DNA of 64,000 nucleotides from Buddleja alternifolia. Taxonomy: Eukaryota > Streptophyta > Magnoliopsida > Lamiales > Scrophulariaceae. The stretch lies in NCBI GenBank assembly GCA_019426215.1, contig CM033392.1, forward strand, positions 39,727,666-39,791,665. Direction: 5' to 3'. This document shows, in pieces, positions 56,445 to 64,000 of this stretch (position 1 is its first letter; each line of letters opens with the position of its first letter). Position numbers and translations under genes: made by a program. The notes beneath the pieces are model-generated. The model worked only from the letters and a program-made list of their open reading frames with translations. It did no database searches and had not been told where the DNA came from.

Positions 56445-57010
56445 AATAAAGGCTTTGTGCAACTTGTTGTCCAAAATTCCAATTATACTTATATTTGTTT
56501 ATATCTTTTGCACCCAAAGGTAGGAAACGAAATTGAGTTGTGCTGTGTATCGCTGAAGGAGCCAAGGAATGTGAACCATCAGCTGCGGTTGTATGGCTGG
56601 AAGAGTCCCAAGGAGTTGGAATACCCGACGATAAGGCGGTCAAAAGAAAGTATAAATTTATGTGTGGATAATTCTATTTCGGAAGCATGTTGGGTCTGAT
56701 TTATTTAAATCTCATAAAGGAATTATTTTGAAAAAAAAAATATTTTCAAGGGGACCAAAACATTTAAAATTGAAAGTCAAGGGGTAAAAAGTTACTTCCC
56801 TCAAGAGTTTGAGGACCAAAATACAAAGTCTATGATTAATAGGTGCCACATGTCAAGATCTGATGAAAGTTTGGTACAACCAAACTAGGTAGCATCGAAT
56901 GAGCCACACACCCCGTTGTGATTTGGAATCTCGCTCAAAAGATCCTCCTTGTTAGGGTCTTGGCTAGAAGTAGCTTTCAACGAACTCTATCATCATATAC
57001 TAACTTATAT

Positions 57011-57253
57011 ACATGACAGATATTTTTGAGTTCAACTAAATTGTAATTGAGTTGATTGTCAAATTTTGCCAACATATTCTCAGCAACCATACGAGTGAAA
57101 AAGTATGGCAAAAGTGTGATGTGACAGGCTCAAATATGGATTTCGGTTCTAAAATGAGTTGGCTCCCATAGGAAAAAAATGTAAAAATATTGTCCTTCCA
57201 TGAAAGAAACTAATACAAAACTCATGTAGTTTCTATAGGCACATTTCAACCAA
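57011..57253. other. Short unassigned AT-rich stretch
   Basis: No gene. It lies between the 5' limit of the LINE and the next MITE. Some of it may be further degraded LINE sequence. Confidence 0.3.
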
Positions 57254-58072
57254 CGGTTGATTATATTAACTTCCCCCCTTCTTTAGTTTAATTATAGTCT
57301 AATTCATTTATTTATGCCTCATAACAAATACTCCTCTCTTATAATAAAATTTTACATTTACCAATTTACCCCCTCTGACTAACTGTCGTTGGACAAACGT
57401 GATGGACAAGGTAAAATGTCAACCTTACCCTTATTTAAAAAAATAAAATAACTAATTTAAAAAACTTTAATTACATTAACACCCCTCTTAAACAAATCCT
57501 TACATTTACCCCCTACGACTAACTTCCACTACCTTTTTTTAAATCTTTCATATTTCAATAAAAGCTTATTAAAATTTCTTTTTTTATTACAACCTTATAT
57601 ATTAGTTTCTTTTCAATTTCTTTTTTTTTTTCAATTTGGTAGTTGATTTCATATTTTTTGGCACTTACTAATTTAGACTTATATGTATCGAGTTATGATA
57701 TTGTTCCTAAAATAAATTGAAACTTGATAGATGTTTTCTTTTTAAAAAAAAATAATCAAATTGGCATAGATCGAATTTGCACTTCATTATCAAGATGTTG
57801 ACAAGTCATTACAATATCATTTATTTTAGACTAAATTAAAAGTTACAATTACATCATCTTTAATATGAAAAATTGCATTCACCCCCTAAAGGGCAAAATA
57901 AAAAATTTAGAAAATATTTGTTGATGATGTCATCAAATTCCATTAATTTTTTGACGGAAAGGAGTGATTGTAATGTTTTATTATAAGAGGGTGACCTGTT
58001 TGATATATGCTCAAAATAAGTGGATTGGATTGTAATTATACTAAATAGGAGAGGTAGTTAGTGAATTAACCC
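57254..58072. mobile_element. Mutator-type non-autonomous element, about 820 bp
   Basis: The ends GGTTGATTATATTAAC and, inverted, GGGTTAATTCACTAAC pair imperfectly. The similarity continues inward about 100 bases through ATT-CAATC/AGTCTAATTCA and CCTCTTATAATAAAA blocks. It is flanked by TTCAACCAA (57245-57253) and TTCAAACAA (58073-58081), a 9-bp duplication with one mismatch. The AT-rich interior has CCCCCT-type spacers and no gene. Confidence 0.75.
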
Positions 58073-58081
58073 TTCAAACAA

Positions 58082-58494
58082 TACATTCATAAACATTTAA
58101 ACTCAGAAATAAATCTAAGGGAAAAGTGAGAAACAAATCAAGAAATAACAACCAAAACAAAATAAAATCTTTTACATAATTAATAAAGGGAATACTGCAT
58201 TGTCCTCCCTTAAATTATGGGTATTTGGCATTCACGACCACTCACATTTGGTATATTGATAAAGACTTCACCTCCTTCAACTTTTTCATTAATTTTACAA
58301 GTTAAAGACTATAATACCCTTCCTATTTAAGCCGAGAATATTTAATTGAATGAAAAATTGGCAAAATATCATTAAACAAAATAAAACCAAGTAATTAAAC
58401 ATCCAATTAAATAATTTCTAGTAATAAATCTAATATCCCTAATTTTAGATGAATAAAAGAAATTTTTCTAATTTTGTGAATTTTTCCATCTATT
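58082..58494. other. AT-rich spacer, no gene seen
   Basis: No open frame of interest, RNA gene or clear repeat. The TATTTGGCATTCACGACC area has the look of a degraded transposon terminus but no partner was found. Confidence 0.3.
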
Positions 58495-60190
58495 CACATA
58501 TAGTGGGACTCTCTAGGTTCGTCTCGATTGACAATGAGAAGTTATCAAAGGATGTGACACCTATCCAGCACCATGGCCCCACATCGTAGCCCAATCGAGT
58601 ATGAAATGACTATATCATTACGAACCTCTAGATTATGAATACTATATGAGTATACGCCCTTCACTGATGTATCTTGACCGAGTGAGAGCCATGAAACTTA
58701 TCAAACTCACAGGATTCGATGCTATGCTAAGAATCATAGTAACATGAAATTACCAAATCACTCTTTATGTCAAACACAAGTTAGTTCATCAGTTCTGGCC
58801 AGAGACTTTCAATCACATTTACCCTATGATTCCATAAGATACTTATCGTTTACTTTCGAGATAATGAATTCTGTCTTGGCAATTACTTTACAACTGCTAC
58901 TTGTTCATTAGAACTTCGAGGTTGGTCCTACCAACTGGTGAATTAGGCCTAACCACTCTGATGACAGATTCAATGTCACAAACACACTGTGACCGTGACT
59001 CCTTAGGTTTAAAGCTCATGCATATTATCATAATCAGTAATCCAATCATCTACAGTCACTGAGCAAAAACGCGATCGGATTACTACAAATTGTGTTCGAA
59101 TACACTAATCTCATGAATATATCTATGACACAAACTTCCACTATCTCATAGTGTTCGACTGACACTCCTTGTAAAAACATATGTCATACAAGTCCACACA
59201 AATCTCAATGAATCTCAATGCATAATTGAGATTCTCTGACTTGCGAACTGTTTAAGTGATCAAGTACAAAATCCATCCAGTTAGGGCTGTTCATTCGGTT
59301 AGAACCGAACCAAACAGAAATTTCAGTTAAAATTAACAATTTTTTTCTCAAAACTCGGTTAACCGAGTGGTTAACCGAATTACATTCAGTTTTAATTCGT
59401 TTAACCACTCGGTTATCTGAGTTTTGAAACCAAAAAAAAGAAATTGTAAATTTGTTAGGGAAATTCAGAATTTCAAAGCAATCCTAGATTATCATGAGCC
59501 CAAATGGCCAAATCTAACCGAAATCCAGAAAACTAACCCAATTGATGTAAACATTAAAGGAATTAAATAACCTAATTTTAAATTTCTTACCTAGGGTTTG
59601 AAAAACTGAATGGGGAATTGTGTGTGATAGAGAAGGAGGAGAATTTGTCTGGTGACGGTGGCATGCGGCGATGATGGCAGCAGTGCGGAGCTCCGAGCTT
59701 GAGATTTGAGAGAGCTTGAGAGTGAAAGAGAGAGTGAAAGAGAAAGGCAGCAACGTGTGCGTGTGTGTTGACTGGCGATGAGTTGAGGTTTTAATTTATC
59801 ATAAGTTCTTATTTTAGCCCCTAAAATTTATAAAAGTCCCACAATAGTCCCAACATAAATATAAAATTATATATTATTTTAAACCTATTTGGTTTTCGAT
59901 TCGGTTTGGTTAGCCGACTATCAAAACCGAAAACTGAAATTTTTAAAAATTTAAAACCAAACCGAAATCTCGGTTCGGTTTCAATTCGAACTGAAAATAT
60001 CGGTTCGGTTCGGTCGGTTAACCAAACCGTGAATAGACTTACATCCAGTGCCCATCTCCTCAACTACCATAAGGAGTGGAAGGTTTGCCTTGATACACAT
60101 GGAGTAGTTGTTCATTCAAGACTTATTAATGTCGTTAAGAATTATATGAACATCATACTAATGTCTTTATATAAATAGAAGGTTGTACAG
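58495..60190 (-). mobile_element. Old copia LTR remnant, relative of the 4067 LTR
   Basis: The AGGTTCGTCTCGATTG, CACATCGTAGCCCAATCGAG, GAATACTATATGAGTATA, CAACTGCTACTTGTTCAT, CCTACCAACTGGTGAATT and ATAGTGTTCGACTGACACT blocks follow the same order as in the LTR at 4067-5618. It is interrupted by a hAT element (59282-60041) and cut at 60190 by a SIRE-like LTR. Neither outer terminus is preserved. No coding sequence. Confidence 0.7.
59282..60041. mobile_element. hAT-type MITE, 760 bp
   Basis: The ends TAGGGCTGTTCATTCGGTT and, inverted, TAAGTCTATTCACGGTT form an imperfect terminal repeat. They are flanked by a perfect 8-bp duplication CATCCAGT (59274-59281 and 60042-60049), the length typical of hAT elements. 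Subterminal regions are full of AACCGA and TCGGTT motifs. The central part, antisense, has a short Ser/Leu-rich frame resembling no known protein. Confidence 0.88.
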
Positions 60191-61866
60191 TGGTGGTCCC
60201 AAGTGGCATACGAAAGGGTCTTAAAGGGGGGGGGGGGGTTGAATAGACCCTGAAGTCTTTTTAGACTTCAAAAATTTCGAGTTACTTTTCAAAGATCTGA
60301 ACGCTTGGAAGGCTGAGCGCTTGGGTCAGGCGCTTCAGTGAAGATAACTTAGACTTAGTGAGTTTAGCAATTTACCAAAGTAGGATAACGCTTAGATCAC
60401 TTAATCAGGGTTAGCACAGCGAAAATAATGTTTAGCGTTCTTTTAGATAATTTAATCGCTTTGCAATTTTACTTGTCTTTTAGAATAATGTAATATGACA
60501 GATATAAGACAGTAAAATATAAATGACACAATAATTTGTAAGGTTCGTTGGGTGATGTAATCCCAACTACATCTTTCTTCTCCTTGATCACTTGGAGGCA
60601 ATCCACTAAATTGATTCTCGAAGAGTCACACAGAGACTTCTACAAAATAGGGAAACAAGAAGAGATGGATATAGATGACTTGAGCTCCTTCGTCACACAG
60701 ATTTCTGCTGCAAGCCACTTCAATCCTCTACTTTTGGAAAGACGATCTCGAACTACTTGATCACACAGATTTCAGCTCCAATAAAGACCTTTCTTCAACA
60801 AGCTTCTCTTACTCAAAAATACTGCTTGTGGAAGTCAACAATCTTTCTCACTCAGATGAAAGGTGTTGAGGGTTTATTGTAACAGGTTTGTTTGATGTTG
60901 GGAAGTTCAAACAACTTGGGATATCTCAATAATAGTGTAGGGTTCTCCTATGAAGATGTTTGAGATATCGGGTGACTGTCTGGAATGTATTTGAGAAGCT
61001 TGGAGGATTTTGGCTATGGGGTTTGCAAGCTTTTCTCTCAAATTATTTCTCGGCTCTCTTTCACATTTACGTCATTCACGCACACACAGAGATAGCTGAA
61101 GGGTACTATTTATATGGTTTCTTAGGATTTTTCCGTTGGACACAATCAGGTGCGTGTCTCTCACACAGAGCTTCAAATAGTCCCTTTTCTGACATTCCTT
61201 AATTTCTACTGATTCCAATTGGACAGGAGCAGGTTTGAATTCTGAAAAGCTGACAGCCTAGTCAAAAAAGGTGGCTTGTACACAAGTCATGCTGTCTGTT
61301 TACATTTAATGCACTTATCAAGCATTTAATGCATTTTGAATTTATTTCCCGTTGGAAATAAATGTCCGTTGGTGATTGCATTTAAGTCCATGATAACTTG
61401 GGTTTAATCCTTCAGGTGAATCTGAAAACTGGACGCTTGATTCGCTTGGACGCTTGAATCAGACGCTTGAACCAGACGCTTGAATCAGACGCTTGACTCA
61501 GACTCTTGAATCAGACACTTGAATCGCTCGGACGCTTGAATCAGACGCTTGACTCAGACGTTTGAATCAGACGCTTGACTCAGACACTTGAACCAGACGC
61601 TCAAAGCAAATCTTTATCTTCTCTTGACTTCAGACGCTGATCTTCAACTTCATCCTTGATAGACTCGCTCAGAATTCTATCAGTGACTTGACATTAAATA
61701 CTTAGTCTAAAATCTATAAAGATAAAAATTACAAGCCTAACAAAGTAAGTAAACTTTCAAACGCTTATACAATATTTCTATGAAAGCATAAACTTACATT
61801 TTTTTGGTGTCTAACATGAAATCCTATCTTGTCATCATCAAAACATCTAACATGAAATTCCTAACA
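60191..61866 (-). repeat. 3' LTR of the SIRE-like element
   Basis: Left edge TGGTGGTCCCAAGTGG, which has one change from the expected TGTTGG; right edge AATTCCTAACA against the polypurine tract. It matches the LTRs at 46624-48439 (inverted) and 51110-52626. It includes a G run at about 60226-60238 and a minisatellite at 61430-61600. Confidence 0.88.
61430..61600. repeat. GACGCTTGAATCA minisatellite in LTR
   Basis: About 13 tandem copies of a 13-base unit GACGCTTGAATCA with small variants. The same array recurs at 63797-63955 in the partial LTR, with a different copy number and variant order. Dispersed single units occur in the other LTRs of the family. Confidence 0.9.
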
Positions 61867-61882
61867 ATTTCCCCCTTTTTGA
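61867..61882 (-). other. Polypurine tract
   Basis: The minus strand reads CAAAAAGGGGGAAAT immediately before the 3' LTR. It is the same tract as at 578-589. The next 170 bases on the minus strand are also strongly purine-rich. Confidence 0.75.
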
Positions 61883-62081
61883 TGATATCAAGACCTTAAC
61901 TCTTATAGCTCTTCCTTTTCTTTCCCTTTCTTACTTTTTAAAAAGCTTTTCTTTCTCTTCTTTTTAGAAAGCTTTTTCTTTCTCTTTCTTCCTTTTCAAA
62001 AAGGCTTTTCCTTTTGTCTCCTTAAACTGCTTTTCTTTCTCTTATTCCCCCTTCTTGGCATCATCAAGAGAAGGCTGCAGT

Positions 62082-62236
62082 TCAAGCGATACATACTAGA
62101 GGAGGAGGACCAGTTGGTGTGGGGAAAAACTCGGCCACTTCTATCGACCGTTCAGCGTCCACAGTCGCTTCCACGTCTGGAAGGACCGTGTAAACAATAT
62201 CCTCTAGCGATTTCCACCACTGTTGATACCACTTGA
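62082..62236 (-). pseudogene. C-terminal remnant of the last SIRE-like ORF
   Basis: A minus-strand frame of about 50 codons reads WWKSLEDIVYTVLPDVEATV and later EFFPTPTGPPPLVCIA, ending TGA at 62082-62084. It lies between gag and the polypurine tract, where SIRE elements carry an envelope-like ORF. Too short for a functional call. Confidence 0.35.
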
Positions 62237-62651
62237 TGGTAAATCAACATCCAACTATGTCTGCCTTCTCAAGACATTTAAAAAAGATATGCATGATTTT
62301 ATAAAATGTTTTTATTAAGTGTTGAAGGGAATATTCAACGCTTAACATATATCATTTGATGATACCACTTGTTGTAAAATTTATGTTAACGCTTGAAATC
62401 AATTTTTTTTTTAGCGTCTAACATATCATGCACAAATAACTATAAGCGTTGATGATCTATGCATATGAAAACAGTTTTTGATCATTGACGCTTACACATA
62501 TGTTCAAGTACAATTTTAAGGTTCCCCCTAAATTTGACAAATTGTAACATTTTTGAAAAATGTTTTTTTTAAACTTTATAATAAAGTTAATTCCCCCTAA
62601 ATTATATGTCTAATGAAAATATGATGCATAATAATTAAGCGTTTAAATCAT

Positions 62652-63482
62652 TCATACCTCATTCTGGAATGAAGAACAGGAATTTCTCTTTTCATATCTA
62701 AGAAATTTCTTGAATTTCTTGACCCATAAATTCATTTCCTGATCCTCCTTTGATTCTGTCGCTTCCACCTCACTGACTGATTTTCCCTTGATATTAGTTG
62801 TAGCGATTAAGGCTCCGGACTCAGTCGCTGAAGACGAGGTGTAGCTGAATTCTCCTAATTTGAATTCAAAAGCCTTTAGCTCCGAGAACACATGTTCTGG
62901 CGTAATAATGTCCAACATTTGTGATTCTCTCATTGCTATAGTCTTTATCAAATATTTGCTCGGGAGACTTCTAAAAATCTTTTTGACCATTTCCTTATTG
63001 GTCAACTCTTTATCCAAAGACGCTAACTTTGTAATAATCGACGTAAATCTCGCATCCAATTGATCTAGCGTCTCGCTTGGCATCATCTTAAACTGCTCAA
63101 ATCTTTGCATGGCTATGGAGAGCTTGTTCTCTCTCATCTGTGTTGAACCTTCACATATTATAGCTAACTTATCCCAAATTTGCTTAGTCATAGAGCACGA
63201 CTTGACCTTATTGAATAAGTTATCATTGTCACCAATGGCTGTATAGAGAGCGTTCCGTCCAACATTATCCAAATTTGCTCTTCGACGCTCATCAGCTGAC
63301 CACTCATGCTTTGGTTTCTCAACATAACCATCTGGAGTCGCTTCAGTCGCTCCAAGCACTCTAGTGATGACTTCGAGTATTCGAATCGGTCCATCTGAAA
63401 TGATATCACACTAAGCAAAAGCTTTGACCTTCCATGAGTCATAATTTGACTCGGTCAACTTAGGTACTCTTGAAAATGCCAT
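62652..63482 (-). pseudogene. copia gag (UBN2 family)
   Basis: The ATG at 63482 opens MAFSRVPKLTESNYDSWKVK, the typical start of plant copia Gag. A TAG about 24 codons in interrupts it, and the frame continues as 235 open codons from 63359. The UBN2 domain is clear: AKQIWDKL-type (KQIWDKLAIICEGS), FEQFKMMPSETLDQLDARF, and MVKKIFRSLPSKY. The zinc knuckle is missing because the sequence ends after a Lys/Glu-rich tail. Gag would form the virus-like particle. One nonsense change blocks the full product. Confidence 0.88.
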
Positions 63483-63570
63483 TTTTAAAACTTTTAAAGA
63501 AGCTAAATTTTAAAAGGGATCTGAACAAGCAGTTATGCTTGGAAATTCAAAAAATTTTCAACTTCAACCC

Positions 63571-63582
63571 CTCTGATACCAA
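63571..63582 (-). other. Primer-binding site, initiator tRNA-Met type
   Basis: The minus strand reads TTGGTATCAGAG. A full LTR end should abut it, but the sequence continues directly into the middle of the LTR. Confidence 0.8.
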
Positions 63583-64000
63583 TTGGACAGGAGCAGGTTT
63601 GAATTCTGAAAAGCTGACAGTCTAGTCAAAAAAGGTGGCTTGTCCACAAGTCATGCTGTCTGTTTACATTTAATGCACTTATCAAGCATTTAATGCATTT
63701 TGAATTTATTTCCCGTTGGAAATAAATGTCCATTGGTGATTGCATTTAAGTCCTTGATAACTTGGGTTTAATCCTTCAGATGAATCTGAAAACTGGACGC
63801 TTGATTCGCTTGGACGCTTGAATCAGACGCTTGAATCAGACGCTTGAATCAGACGCTTGACTCAGACGCTTGAATCAGACACTTGAATCGCTCGGACGCT
63901 TGAATCAGACGCTTGACTCAAACGCTTGAATCAGACGCTTGAACCAAACGCTCAAAGCAAATCTTTATCTTCTCTTGACTTCAGATGCTGATCTTCAACT
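63579..64000 (-). repeat. 5' LTR, missing its primer-side third or more
   Basis: It matches the 3' LTR from 61215 rightward (CCAATTGGACAGGAGCAGG, then the minisatellite), so about 1.0 kb equivalent to 60191-61214 is absent. The junction falls in a shared CCAATTGG. It continues past the end of the window. Confidence 0.85.

Larger units (their letters stand above)
46010..56700 (+). mobile_element. Endogenous caulimovirid (plant pararetrovirus), decayed
   Basis: A nearly genome-length colinear copy on the + strand: two small ORFs, a coat-protein-like ORF with a zinc knuckle followed by a 30K-type movement protein region, a protease-RT-RNase H ORF, an ORF at the transactivator position, then an as-1-like promoter element and poly(A) signal. 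Without the two solo LTRs it is about 7.3 kb, near the usual 7-8 kb of Caulimoviridae. There is no integrase, so integration was passive. Coat-protein-before-movement-protein order is as in cavemoviruses/solendoviruses. All longer ORFs carry stops or frameshifts, so it is inert as it stands. The outer limits are approximate because they fall in the host MITE. Confidence 0.85.
45835..56905. mobile_element. Mutator-type MITE split by an endogenous pararetrovirus
   Basis: The left end GGTCTATTCGATG-ACC and, inverted, the right end GGCTCATTCGATG-ACC form a terminal inverted repeat. Similarity runs inward about 150 bases on each side: CATGTG-CATC-GAT, TGGGTCCT/TGGTCCT and TTTTAG/TTTTGGTCC blocks. 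Outside lie CCACACCTT (45826-45834) and ACACACCCC (56906-56914), a diverged 9-bp duplication. The interrupted LINE reads across it (NGV joined to WNVIKSLGPNK). The original MITE was probably about 350 bases; the rest is viral DNA plus solo LTRs. Confidence 0.65.
40034..57010 (-). mobile_element. L1-type LINE, interrupted twice
   Basis: On the minus strand, from right to left: a piece upstream of the RT domain (KEDLLSEIPNHNGV, 56906-57000); after a long interruption GPNKALDPDGV and the region following it (45831-45466); then, after a CACTA element, an RT core (IIKIDLEKAYDLVDW, near 42420), KIIQGKDIGGLGLKD (near 41590), a zinc-finger region (41340-41050) and a C-terminal RNase H domain (40516-40073). 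A poly(T) run at 40034-40050 marks its poly(A) tail. Stops and frameshifts are frequent. It is an old 5'-truncated copy: 40034-45834 and 56906-about 57010, minus the CACTA element 42475-45463. Confidence 0.85.
60191..64000 (-). mobile_element. SIRE-like copia element reduced to LTR, gag and tail
   Basis: In minus orientation: partial 5' LTR (63579 to beyond the window), tRNA-Met primer site (63571-63582), gag (63482-62652), a short remnant of the last ORF (62236-62082), purine-rich DNA, polypurine tract and 3' LTR (61866-60191). No protease, integrase or reverse transcriptase remains: the interior is only about 1.7 kb. It may be an internal deletion product or a GAG-only derivative mobilised by full elements. 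The LTR was inserted into the older LTR remnant on its left. Confidence 0.82.

Noticed and set aside
61430..61600. Tandem 13-base repeats considered as CRISPR or centromeric satellite
   Set aside because: The units are too short and contiguous, lie inside an LTR, and recur in the partner LTR.

Overview
This window reads as nuclear DNA from a flowering plant, probably a eudicot. It is AT-rich, and almost all of it is nested transposable elements. Typical plant families are present: Ty1/copia elements with SIRE-like LTRs, an Athila/Tat-like gypsy derivative, CACTA, Mutator-like and hAT elements, L1-type LINEs carrying an RNase H domain, a tRNA-derived SINE and an endogenous caulimovirid. A block of plant mitochondrial DNA (atpA, a trnD remnant, a mitovirus-like relic) sits inside a transposon, so it is a nuclear copy (NUMT) and the window is not a mitochondrial contig. 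I see no clearly intact host gene. The only resident gene I recognise is a protein-kinase-like gene that is split and broken.

Layout. 1-5618: the 3' end of a SIRE-like copia element (+) abuts the 5' half of another copia element (-). 5619-10207: AT-rich debris, a LINE-like 3' end with a small unknown ORF, a 370-bp Mutator-type MITE and a 1.1-kb foldback element. 10218-22795: a 12.6-kb Mutator-like element (MULE) with a perfect 10-bp target duplication. It carries a FAR1-type transposase (+) and a convergent Ulp1-like protease gene (-). A 1.5-kb CACTA element and a roughly 3.9-kb NUMT are inserted in it. 22806-39228: the kinase-like pseudogene, with a SINE in its upstream region. One intron holds a 13-kb copia element, which itself contains a 5.9-kb non-autonomous gypsy element with near-identical LTRs. 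39340-57010: a LINE 3' fragment (+), then a longer LINE (-) interrupted twice. The first interruption is a 3.0-kb CACTA element carrying pieces of host genes (14-3-3, TM9SF, pyruvate kinase). The second is a Mutator-type MITE containing an almost complete but decayed endogenous pararetrovirus, which in turn holds two solo LTRs. 57254-64000: another 9-bp-TSD MITE, an old copia LTR with a hAT MITE in it, and a SIRE-like element reduced to LTR, gag and a short tail.

The nesting gives a relative chronology: LINE, then MITE, then pararetrovirus, then solo LTRs; and kinase gene, then copia, then gypsy. Target-site duplications read directly from the sequence fix many boundaries: GCAAG, GTAAG, GATCT, TAGCA, ATA, TTC, CATCCAGT, TTATTATATA and several 9-mers. 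The most notable objects are the Ulp1-bearing MULE with mitochondrial cargo, the gene-capturing CACTA element and the pararetrovirus with an unusual gene order. All open reading frames of any size here are broken. Functions given describe family ancestry and are not claims of present activity.
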